From: Winogradskyella marincola | Lineage (GTDB): Bacteria; Bacteroidota; Bacteroidia; Flavobacteriales; Flavobacteriaceae | NCBI RefSeq assembly: GCF_029624125.1 | Contig: NZ_JARSBN010000005.1 | Location: 124,001-188,000, forward strand | DNA: 64,000 nucleotides | Direction of reading: 5' to 3' | Shown: piece after piece, positions 7,331 through 14,205 of the stretch | Position numbering within the stretch: the stretch's first letter is position 1 | How the letters are laid out: each line of letters starts with the position of its first letter | Notes under the pieces: generated by a model | Told to the model about the DNA's origin: nothing | Database searches by the model: none | Seen by the model: the letters and a program-made list of their open reading frames with translations, nothing else | Made by a program: the position numbers and the translations under genes

Positions 7331-7794
7331 CACCTAGTTATATCATCTTATTCATTCTATTTTTCATTTGTAGTTGTTCAGAAAAAAACGATAAAATTGA
7401 AATATTTTTGATTGATAGTTCTAATCTCTCAATGTTTGAAGAAGTTGAACCAAAAAACGTGGTTCTTAAATCCAAAATAATAACTGAAAAAGATATCATT
7501 GGATATGATAAATCCACTTTCACTTTTGATTTAACAAAAGAATGTTCGTCTAAACTTGACAAAATGGAATTGGATTGGAAAGCGTTTTGTATTGTAAAGA
7601 ATGGAAAAAAAATTTTAGTCGGTCGATTTTGGCAATGCTTATCTTCTCTTGGAACAAATGGATTTGTAACATTTGATTTTACTTGTAGCAATCGACAGAA
7701 ATTAGAATTAATTTATGGATTAGCACGTAAAGTTTATCCGAATGATAATGACCCAAGAAAAGAAATAACTATTGCTAACAATAGCCATAAATAA
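7306..7794 (+). CDS. Hypothetical lipoprotein of cassette-like unit 3
   Basis: This 162-residue protein has a hydrophobic N-terminus ending in a lipobox-like FFICSCSEKND. The rest (KKILVGRFWQCLSSLGTNGF and flanks) matches no family I recognise. The ATG at 7306 lies inside the boundary repeat of unit 2, and the last codons (TIANNSHK) are encoded by the next boundary repeat, so both ends of the reading frame are made of repeat sequence. The true gene may therefore have been remodelled by deletion between units. An in-frame ATG at 7243 inside the previous gene is unlikely to be used. Confidence 0.6.
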   Translation: MAISNCLFSPSYIILFILFFICSCSEKNDKIEIFLIDSSNLSMFEEVEPKNVVLKSKIITEKDIIGYDKSTFTFDLTKECSSKLDKMELDWKAFCIVKNGKKILVGRFWQCLSSLGTNGFVTFDFTCSNRQKLELIYGLARKVYPNDNDPRKEITIANNSHK

Positions 7795-7803
7795 TTACTT
7801 GCC
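7771..7803 (+). repeat. 3' boundary of cassette-like unit 3 (truncated)
   Basis: ATTGCTAAC (7771-7779) followed by AATAGCCATAAATAATTACTTG aligns with the boundary after unit 2 (AATGGCTATAAGTAATTGCTTG). No complementary GTTAGCAAT is found at the 5' side of unit 3, so this unit has lost its left end. The ndk terminator begins about 30 bases later, closing the accessory block. Confidence 0.45.
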
Positions 7804-7833
7804 CCAACCCACTTCTAAAAACACAAAACAAAA

Positions 7834-7861
7834 AAAAGACCATCCTCACGGATGGTCTTTT
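7834..7861. terminator. Bidirectional terminator next to ndk
   Basis: AAAAGACCATCC (7834-7845) and GGATGGTCTTTT (7850-7861) are perfect 12-base arms around a TCAC loop, with A-runs on one side and T-runs on the other. It serves ndk on the minus strand and could also stop plus-strand transcripts from the cassette-like block. Confidence 0.9.
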
Positions 7862-7885
7862 CAATTTTATATAAAGTGTCTGTTC

Positions 7886-8305
7886 TTAGAACATCTCTCT
7901 ACCAGAAAAATGGAATGCACCTTCAATAGCTGCATTATCATCGCTATCACTTCCGTGTACAGCATTTTCGCTAATAGAATCAGCAAACATCTTACGGATA
8001 GTACCTTCTGCAGCATCCGCAGGGTTTGTAGCACCAATTAAAGTTCTAAAATCTTCAACAGCGTTATCTTTTTCTAAGATTGCTGCAACGATTGGGCCAC
8101 GTGTCATGTACTCAACTAATTCACCAAAGAATGGACGCTCTTTGTGGATTCCGTAAAATTCCTCAGCATCTGCCTTAGTCATTTGAGTTAACTTCATTGC
8201 TACGATTCTAAATCCTGAAGCTGTAATTTTTTCTAATATTGCGCCAATGTGTCCTTTTTCAACAGCATCTGGCTTTAACATTGTAAATGTTCTGTTAGTT
8301 GCCAT
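7886..8305 (-). CDS. ndk: Nucleoside-diphosphate kinase
   Basis: It transfers the terminal phosphate of ATP to other (d)NDPs through a phosphohistidine. The 139 residues carry K11 in [11 protein letters not shown], the conserved [14 protein letters not shown] loop, and the catalytic H117 in [13 protein letters not shown], all intact. The start at 8305 (MATNRTF) fits the family; an upstream in-frame ATG at 8329 would precede the promoter box. It is a monocistronic core gene with a strong promoter upstream and a strong terminator downstream. Confidence 0.98.
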   Translation of the reverse strand: MATNRTFTMLKPDAVEKGHIGAILEKITASGFRIVAMKLTQMTKADAEEFYGIHKERPFFGELVEYMTRGPIVAAILEKDNAVEDFRTLIGATNPADAAEGTIRKMFADSISENAVHGSDSDDNAAIEGAFHFSGREMF

Positions 8306-8326
8306 TTGTTTATTTTTAATTGGGTG

Positions 8327-8356
8327 CAAAAGTAATGCATTTCTTTAATTTATCAA
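8327..8356 (-). promoter_or_regulatory. Promoter of ndk
   Basis: On the minus strand TTG (8356-8354), 19 bases, then TACTTTTG (8334-8327) match the Bacteroidota -33/-7 consensus TTG...TAnnTTTG. The -7 box ends 21 bases before the ATG, leaving a short leader. Confidence 0.65.
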
Positions 8357-8424
8357 GCGCCTCAATTATTAAATTAATGTTACTACTTACTGCAGTCTTG
8401 AACACTGTTGAAGCAACTCTATAT

Positions 8425-8520
8425 TATCATTGCGCACTTGATACGGAATCTCATTTCAAATCAACTAATAGATTCCTGCCGCAGTTTATCTTGAGCGTAG
8501 TCGAAAGGCAGGAATATGAA
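8425..8520. repeat. Dispersed REP-like hairpin cluster upstream of the DHH phosphoesterase gene
   Basis: ATTCCTGCC (8472-8480) and GGCAGGAAT (8507-8515) are perfect 9-base inverted arms around a loop containing TTGAGCGTAGTCGAAAG. Just before lies GCGCACTTGATACGGAATCTC (from 8432), a diverged relative of the element at 13015-13037. A reading frame across this stretch is not supported as a gene. These look like intergenic repeats rather than coding sequence. Confidence 0.55.
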
Positions 8521-8582
8521 CGATTCTTAATTTCATATTAAAAACGTTTTCAAAAACACTAAAAATTGTAAATTCGCTTCCT

Positions 8583-9599
8583 ATGATTAAAACACAAATT
8601 CCAGAACTAAAAACACTACTTAGCACACCTCAAGATATTGTGATTGTGCCACATAAAAATCCAGATGGAGATGCCATGGGTTCTACATTAGGCCTGTATC
8701 ATTATTTAAAAGCCTATAACCATAAAGCAACCGTTATTGCACCCAATGATTATCCAGATTTTTTAAAGTGGTTACCTGGAGATGATGCTGTTTTAATCTT
8801 TGAGTCTAACCGAGACCATTGTGAAGCTTTAATAAACAAAGCGCAGCTTATTTTTACGTTAGACTTCAATGCTTTTCATCGTACTGGTGATATGGCAGTG
8901 CCTTTAGAGCAGTCGTCTGCCACCAAAATTATGATAGATCATCATCAGCAACCAGACAATTATGCTAAGTACACTTATTCTGATGTTAGCATGTCTTCTA
9001 CCTGCGAAATGGTTTTTAATTTTATTGAAATGTTAAATGATGTTGAAAAAATAAACGCTGACATTGCAACTTGTTTGTACACAGGAATTATGACAGATAC
9101 TGGCTCGTTTCGTTTTCCGTCTACCACTAGAAGAACACACCAGGTTATTGGAGATTTAATAAAGCGAGGAGCTAAAAATTCTGAAATTCATAATAACATC
9201 TACGATACTAATAGCTACAGCCGTTTACAACTTTTAGGCAGAGCCATGCAAAACCTAAAAGTAATACCAGAATTACGCACAGCTTATATTACATTGTCGC
9301 AAGCTGAGTTAGATGAATTTAACTTTAAAAAAGGCGATACCGAAGGGTTTGTTAACTATGGTCTGTCATTAAAAGACATCATATTTGCTGCCATTTTTAT
9401 AGAAAACGAACAAGACAATATTGTAAAAATATCGTTGCGTAGTAAAGGCTCTTTTTCTGTGAACGAATTTTCCAGAGCACATTTTAATGGTGGTGGACAC
9501 ACCAATGCAGCTGGAGGACGTAGTGAAGATAATTTACAAACTACAGTTGAAAAATTTATTAGTATATTACAACAATATAAAAATGAATTGTCCCAGTAA
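8583..9599 (+). CDS. DHH/DHHA1 phosphoesterase, NrnA-like (oligoribonuclease / pAp phosphatase)
   Basis: This 338-residue protein carries the DHH-superfamily metal motifs HKNPDGDAMGS (H24, D28, D30), D94 in FTLDFN, D119-H120-H121 in MIDHHQQP, and the DHHA1 signature GGGHTNAAGG (303-312). NrnA-type enzymes degrade short RNA oligomers and 3'-phosphoadenosine 5'-phosphate. It is probably cytoplasmic. Its stop overlaps the gldI start by one base (TAATG), so the two are translationally linked, a pairing I recall from other gliding flavobacteria. Confidence 0.93.
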   Translation: MIKTQIPELKTLLSTPQDIVIVPHKNPDGDAMGSTLGLYHYLKAYNHKATVIAPNDYPDFLKWLPGDDAVLIFESNRDHCEALINKAQLIFTLDFNAFHRTGDMAVPLEQSSATKIMIDHHQQPDNYAKYTYSDVSMSSTCEMVFNFIEMLNDVEKINADIATCLYTGIMTDTGSFRFPSTTRRTHQVIGDLIKRGAKNSEIHNNIYDTNSYSRLQLLGRAMQNLKVIPELRTAYITLSQAELDEFNFKKGDTEGFVNYGLSLKDIIFAAIFIENEQDNIVKISLRSKGSFSVNEFSRAHFNGGGHTNAAGGRSEDNLQTTVEKFISILQQYKNELSQ

Positions 9600-10132
9600 T
9601 GAAACACCTGCTCTACATACTAATTGCAACTTTTGTTTTAGTGGGTTGTAAATCTCCAGAAGCCAGAATGCCAGAACAGGTACAGTCTGGTTCTTTTCTA
9701 AAAGAATCTGCAGAGCGCAACAAAAAACTAAACGAAAAGGAGCATGAGATTATTCAGGATATTATAAAGAATAATCCAGAAAAAGACTATATCGCCTCAG
9801 AAAGCGGATTTTGGTACTACTATAATACCAAAGCACAAAATGATACCATTCAACCAGATTTTGGAGACATTATTAATTTTGAATACAACGTATCTGATCT
9901 TAGCGGAAATGAAATATACGCAACGGCAGAAAGAACCTACGTTATGGACAAACAAGAGCTTTTTACAGGTCTGCGCGAAGGATTAAAATTAATGTCTGAA
10001 GGAGATCATATCACCTTCATTTTTCCATCACAGAAAGCTTACGGCTATTATGGTGATGAAAAAAGAATAGGAACAAATGTTCCCTTAATATGTGAAGTAA
10101 CTTTAAACACTATAACCCAAGAAAATGATTAA
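9599..10132 (+). CDS. gldI: GldI, gliding-motility FKBP-type peptidyl-prolyl isomerase lipoprotein
   Basis: The 177 residues start with a lipoprotein signal (ATFVLVGCKSPEA, Cys17), followed by a charged linker and an FKBP-like domain (about 75-172) with FPSQKAYGYYGDE and a final VPLICEVTLNTI strand. GldI is a periplasmic-side lipoprotein needed for gliding in Flavobacterium, thought to help fold T9SS or motility proteins. It overlaps the DHH gene by 1 base and the following isomerase by 8 bases, so three genes form one operon. The many T9SS substrates in this window fit a gliding organism. Confidence 0.92.
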   Translation: MKHLLYILIATFVLVGCKSPEARMPEQVQSGSFLKESAERNKKLNEKEHEIIQDIIKNNPEKDYIASESGFWYYYNTKAQNDTIQPDFGDIINFEYNVSDLSGNEIYATAERTYVMDKQELFTGLREGLKLMSEGDHITFIFPSQKAYGYYGDEKRIGTNVPLICEVTLNTITQEND

Positions 10133-11285
10133 AAAAGCACTTACAACGTTAATAATATTAGTTGTATTGGCAAATATCTCTTGCCAGGAGAAGTATCCTA
10201 ATTTAGAAGACGGACTTTATGCAGAATTTGTTACCAACAAAGGTACAATGCTTGCCAAACTGCACTACGATAAAGTACCTGTAACTGTAGCCAATTTTGT
10301 GGCTTTAGCCGAAGGTAACCACCCAATGGTAAAAGATGAATACAAAGGAAAACGCTACTATGACAGCATTACTTTTCATAGAGTAGTGAATAATTTTATG
10401 ATACAAGGTGGTGATCCTACAGCTTCAGGAATGGGAGATCCTGGTTATAAATTTCCAGACGAGTTTCACCCAGATTTAAAGCACGATAAACCAGGTGTTT
10501 TATCTATGGCAAATCCTGGTAGAGACGCAAACGGAAGCCAATTTTTTATCATGGAAAAAGAATGGCCAAGTTTAGACAACAGACATGCTGTTTTTGGTCA
10601 AGTTATAGAAGGCATGGACGTGCACGATTCTATTTCTAATGTTAAGGTAATTAATCCTCGAGCGAGAAACCATAAACCTGTTGAAGATGTAGTAATTACA
10701 AAACTTAACATCATAAGAAAAGGTAAAGACGCTAAATTCTTTGATGCGCCAAAGGTATTTGAAGAAGAAATGCCAAAAATGTTAGAAAAAAGAGAACAAC
10801 AAGAAGCTGAAGCAAAGAAAAAAGCTGAAGAATTATCTAAAAAAGCCAGAGAAGAATTTTTGCAAAAAAATGAAGAAATCAAAAATTCTATAATCAAGTC
10901 TGAGACTGGTATGGAAATGGCCTTTACTCACAAAGGAGATGGTGTTAAACCTACACCAGAACAAAGAGTAAAGATTGATTGTGCTGGTTATTTTGAAGAT
11001 GGTACCTTATTCTGGACAACTTGGAAAGAGGTAGCTGAGAAAAACGGAAAGTATGACGAAACGCAAGACAGTCGTGGTGGTTATAATCCTTTTACAATGC
11101 CATATAATGAAACCGCTAGTTTAGTTGCTGGTTTTAGAGAAGCAATGTTAAATATGAAAATTGGTGACAAAGCCAGAGTGTATATTCCTTACCATTTGGG
11201 TTATGGAGAATCTGGTAGAGCTCCTTTAATTCCAGGAAAAACAAATCTAGTATTTGATATTGAATTAACTGCGATTGCTGAATAA
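10125..11285 (+). CDS. Fused cyclophilin-FKBP peptidyl-prolyl isomerase
   Basis: The 386 residues have an N-terminal lipoprotein-like signal (TLIILVVLANISCQEKYP), a cyclophilin domain (about 28-195; ITFHRVVNNFMIQGGDPT, GSQFFIMEK), a charged coiled-coil linker (about 210-250, Glu/Lys/Ala-rich), and a C-terminal FKBP domain (about 265-385; YIPYHLGYGESGRAPLIP). Two different proline-isomerase folds in one chain suggest a periplasmic folding factor. It overlaps gldI by 8 bases and ends in a strong terminator. Joint expression with GldI points to folding of secreted proteins. Confidence 0.93.
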   Translation: MIKKALTTLIILVVLANISCQEKYPNLEDGLYAEFVTNKGTMLAKLHYDKVPVTVANFVALAEGNHPMVKDEYKGKRYYDSITFHRVVNNFMIQGGDPTASGMGDPGYKFPDEFHPDLKHDKPGVLSMANPGRDANGSQFFIMEKEWPSLDNRHAVFGQVIEGMDVHDSISNVKVINPRARNHKPVEDVVITKLNIIRKGKDAKFFDAPKVFEEEMPKMLEKREQQEAEAKKKAEELSKKAREEFLQKNEEIKNSIIKSETGMEMAFTHKGDGVKPTPEQRVKIDCAGYFEDGTLFWTTWKEVAEKNGKYDETQDSRGGYNPFTMPYNETASLVAGFREAMLNMKIGDKARVYIPYHLGYGESGRAPLIPGKTNLVFDIELTAIAE

Positions 11286-11305
11286 GCAAACAAATTAATA
11301 ACAAT

Positions 11306-11354
11306 AAAAAAGGCAGTTGGTCACTGAGCGAAGCCGAAGTGCAACTGCCTTTTT
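11306..11354 (+). terminator. Terminator of the gldI operon with a repeat-like loop
   Basis: AAAAAAGGCAGTTG (from 11306) pairs with CAACTGCCTTTTT (11342-11354). The loop is unusually long and contains CACTGAGCGAAGCCGAAGTG, itself able to fold and similar to the loop of the hairpin at 8472-8515. It could also stop the convergent pepD transcript. Confidence 0.85.
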
Positions 11355-11407
11355 GTTGTTATAAATTGTAGTTAGATGCTAAAACAAGTTCAGCATCTCA
11401 AATACAA

Positions 11408-12874
11408 TTAAGCTTTTTTAGGAATGTTTTTCAAAATCTCTAAAACAAACTCCCAATACTTCTGAGCTGATGAAATCTGAGCACGTTCATCTGGTGAGTG
11501 CGCACCTTTAATGTTTGGCCCAAAACTAATCATGTCCATTTCTGGATAATTTTGCCCAAGGATTCCACACTCTAAACCTGCATGGCAAGCTGCAACATGA
11601 GGTTTTTCACCATTATTAAGACGCTCGTAAATTGGCACCATTACTTTTAAAATAGCAGAATCCATATTTGGCGCCCAACCTGGATAACTTCCTGAGAATT
11701 CAACCTCACAACCTGTTAACTCAAAAGTTGCACGAAGTGTATTAGCTAAATCCCATTTAGAACTTTCTACAGAGCTACGTGTTAAACACCCAATTTTCAC
11801 TGCTCCATCTTTTACAATAACTCTTGCAATATTATTAGAAGTTTCTACCAAATCTTTAATATCCGGACTCATTCTATACACACCATTTAAGGCAGCATAC
11901 AAAGCTCTTGTTAATCCTTCTTGCACTCCTAAATCCATGATTTTTTCTGGTGTTTCAGATTTAGAAATTTTTATTTCTAAGTCTGGCTCCATGGTTTTAT
12001 ATTCATGCTTAATGGTATCTGCCAAAGTTTTCATTTCAGTTTCAAAAGTTGCTTCATTAACTGCATCTATCGCAACAATCGCTTTACTTTCTCTTGGTAT
12101 AGCATTACGTAAACTACCTCCATCAATTTCAGAAATACGTAAACCATAATTTTCAAAACCATCAAATAATAATCGGTTCATTAACTTGTTTGCATTACCT
12201 AAACCTTCATGAATTTGCATACCTGAGTGACCTCCTTGTAAACCTTTCACTTCAATGGTATAACCAATTTTAAACTCTGGCGTTTCCTCTTCGTTGTATG
12301 TACGCTTAGCAGTAACATCTACTCCACCTGCACACCCAACACCTATTTCATCATCTTCTTCGGTATCTAGATTCAGTAGTATTTCACCATTAAGCAAACC
12401 ACCTTTAAGTCCCATGGCTCCAGTCATACCAGTTTCTTCATCTATAGTAAACAAAGCTTCTAAAGCAGGATGTACAATGCTATCACTTTCTAAAATAGCC
12501 ATAATTGTAGCCACACCAAGACCGTTATCTGCACCAAGTGTTGTGCCTTTTGCCTTCACCCAATCTCCATCAATATACATATCGATACCTTGTGTATCAA
12601 AATCAAAAACAGTATCGTTATTTTTTTGATGCACCATATCTAAATGCGATTGCATCACAATAGCTTTTCGATCTTCCATTCCTGCAGTCGCAGGCTTTCT
12701 AATGATAACATTACCAACCTCATCTTCTATAGTTTCTAAACCTAATCCTTCACCAAAATCCTTCATGAATTTTATAACACGTTCTTCCTTTTTTGAAGGA
12801 CGAGGTACTGCATTAAGATCTGCAAATTTGTTCCATAGTGCCTTTGGCTCAAGGCCTCTTATATCTTGACTCAT
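11408..12874 (-). CDS. pepD: Aminoacyl-histidine dipeptidase (PepD, M20 family)
   Basis: This 488-residue cytosolic di-zinc peptidase cleaves Xaa-His dipeptides such as carnosine. Metal and catalytic residues are visible: H77 and D79 in QSHLDMVHQ, D116 in GADNGLG, E146/E147 in DEETGMTGA, and D170 in LLNLDTEE. The start at 12874 (MSQDIRG) is preferred; extending to 12940 would run through a hairpin and a promoter box. The length is normal for the family and there is no sign of decay. Confidence 0.96.
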   Translation of the reverse strand: MSQDIRGLEPKALWNKFADLNAVPRPSKKEERVIKFMKDFGEGLGLETIEDEVGNVIIRKPATAGMEDRKAIVMQSHLDMVHQKNNDTVFDFDTQGIDMYIDGDWVKAKGTTLGADNGLGVATIMAILESDSIVHPALEALFTIDEETGMTGAMGLKGGLLNGEILLNLDTEEDDEIGVGCAGGVDVTAKRTYNEEETPEFKIGYTIEVKGLQGGHSGMQIHEGLGNANKLMNRLLFDGFENYGLRISEIDGGSLRNAIPRESKAIVAIDAVNEATFETEMKTLADTIKHEYKTMEPDLEIKISKSETPEKIMDLGVQEGLTRALYAALNGVYRMSPDIKDLVETSNNIARVIVKDGAVKIGCLTRSSVESSKWDLANTLRATFELTGCEVEFSGSYPGWAPNMDSAILKVMVPIYERLNNGEKPHVAACHAGLECGILGQNYPEMDMISFGPNIKGAHSPDERAQISSAQKYWEFVLEILKNIPKKA

Positions 12875-12880
12875 ATTACT

Positions 12881-12898
12881 TACCCACAGAAGTGGGTA
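12881..12898. repeat. Small hairpin in the pepD leader
   Basis: TACCCAC (12881-12887) and GTGGGTA (12892-12898) pair around AGAA, just upstream of the pepD start. In the mRNA it would sit close to the ribosome-binding region. It lacks a T-tract in the sense direction. Confidence 0.5.
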
Positions 12899-12929
12899 TC
12901 TTTTTAAATTAATACTTGATTTTCGATTA

Positions 12930-12937
12930 CAAAAGTA
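12930..12937 (-). promoter_or_regulatory. -7 promoter box of pepD
   Basis: The minus strand reads TACTTTTG, matching TAnnTTTG, 55 bases before the ATG at 12874. No clear -33 TTG at the right spacing is seen. Confidence 0.45.
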
Positions 12938-12958
12938 CAAAAAGACTTATTGTTTTTT

Positions 12959-13039
12959 GTCATCCTGAACTTGTTTCAGGATCTCATATAGATATTCAAC
13001 CTTCTGCAAATATAGATTCCGCATCAAGTGCGGAATGAC
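12959..13039. repeat. Two-hairpin intergenic repeat bounded by GTCAT/ATGAC
   Basis: The first hairpin is ATCCTGAA-CTTGT-TTCAGGAT (12962-12982); the second is ATTCCGCA-TCAAG-TGCGGAAT (13016-13036). The whole starts with GTCAT (12959) and ends with ATGAC (13039). The first hairpin recurs at 38569-38595 with a compensatory change, and the second has a degenerate relative near 8432. It is non-coding and lies between divergent genes. Confidence 0.7.
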
Positions 13040-13049
13040 AAGTTTTTCC

Positions 13050-13057
13050 TATTTTTG
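13050..13057 (+). promoter_or_regulatory. -7 promoter box of the DUF3810 gene
   Basis: TATTTTTG matches TAnnTTTG and ends only 4 bases before the ATG at 13062, so the transcript would be almost leaderless. Confidence 0.45.
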
Positions 13058-13061
13058 AGTC

Positions 13062-14129
13062 ATGCTGAAAAACAAAAAACTCATCATTGCGCTTTTCTTG
13101 ATTGTTCAGATTATTGCTATTCAAATCTTAAAGCGATTCCCAGAATTTGTAGAGCAATTTTACAGTAATGGTGTTTATGTTTTTACCTCTAAATTAATGC
13201 GCTATGCCTTTGGTTGGTTGCCATTTTCAGTAGGTGATGTGTTTTATACTTTAGCTGGTATTTATATTATTCGCTGGATTATCATTAACCGAAAACGCAT
13301 TTATAAGGATACTAAAAATTGGTTATTAGACATTTTAGCAACCTTGTCCTTGGCTTATTTTGCGTTTCACGTGTTGTGGGCATTCAACTACTACAGACTT
13401 CCACTATACAAATCGTTAGATCTTGAAGCGGAATACACCACAGAGCAGTTGGTAAATTTCACAAAGCGATTAATTGAAAAATCAAATGAAATTCATAATC
13501 AATTAGCCGTTAACGATTCTGCAAAAGTGGACATGCCTTTTACCAAATCTGAAGTTTTTGATATGGTAAAAGACAGTTACAAAACATTGTCTGAAACCTA
13601 TCCGCATTTAGATTATAATCCTGTAAGCATTAAAAAATCCATTTACAGCCTACCTTTAACTTACATGGGATTTTCAGGATATTTGAATCCATTTACTAAT
13701 GAAGCACAAGTTGATGGATTAATACCAACCTACAAATTCCCAACCACATCGTGCCATGAGGTTGCGCATCAATTGGGCTATGCAGCAGAAAATGAAGCCA
13801 ATTTTATTGGTTGCCTAGCCGCTATTCATAACAAAGATCTTCATTTTAAATATTCTGGTTACACCTTTGGTTTACGTTACTGTTTGGTAGAAATTTTTAA
13901 ACGCGATAAAGATTTATACTACGAGATTCTTGCTACAGTAAATAAAGGCATTTTAATGAATTACCAAGAAGTTCAAGACTTTTGGAAATCTTACGAAAAC
14001 CCAATTGAACCTCTTTTTGAAAAAACCTTTGATAATTTCCTAAAAGCAAACAATCAAAGCGATGGTATGAAAAGCTACAGTTACGTTGTAGCTTTACTGG
14101 TAAACTACTTCGAAAACCAGTCGCTATAA
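13062..14129 (+). CDS. DUF3810 membrane protein with a zinc-metalloprotease motif
   Basis: This 355-residue protein has N-terminal membrane spans (about 5-22, 55-75 and 88-108) followed by a soluble domain with HEVAH at 232-236 (TSCHEVAHQLGYAAENEA), a gluzincin-like HExxH followed by acidic residues. The layout matches DUF3810 of Bacteroidota. It is probably an inner-membrane peptidase of unknown substrate; activity is inferred from the motif only. It is transcribed alone and divergently from pepD across the repeat at 12959-13039. Confidence 0.88.
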   Translation: MLKNKKLIIALFLIVQIIAIQILKRFPEFVEQFYSNGVYVFTSKLMRYAFGWLPFSVGDVFYTLAGIYIIRWIIINRKRIYKDTKNWLLDILATLSLAYFAFHVLWAFNYYRLPLYKSLDLEAEYTTEQLVNFTKRLIEKSNEIHNQLAVNDSAKVDMPFTKSEVFDMVKDSYKTLSETYPHLDYNPVSIKKSIYSLPLTYMGFSGYLNPFTNEAQVDGLIPTYKFPTTSCHEVAHQLGYAAENEANFIGCLAAIHNKDLHFKYSGYTFGLRYCLVEIFKRDKDLYYEILATVNKGILMNYQEVQDFWKSYENPIEPLFEKTFDNFLKANNQSDGMKSYSYVVALLVNYFENQSL

Positions 14130-14205
14130 ACGTTAAAAAAACTGAATTCAATTTCAAAATTGTGTTTAATCATTATCTTTAGAATTCTAATTAACTAACC
14201 GTTTT

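Noticed and set aside
5211..7803. CRISPR array interpretation of the repeated boundary elements
   Set aside because: The repeats are few, far apart (about 0.5-1.2 kb), enclose genes, and their ends differ from unit to unit; no Cas genes are present.
8320..8541. A plus-strand frame of about 73 codons upstream of the DHH gene
   Set aside because: It crosses the ndk promoter and the REP-like hairpins; no start signal and no protein-like features.
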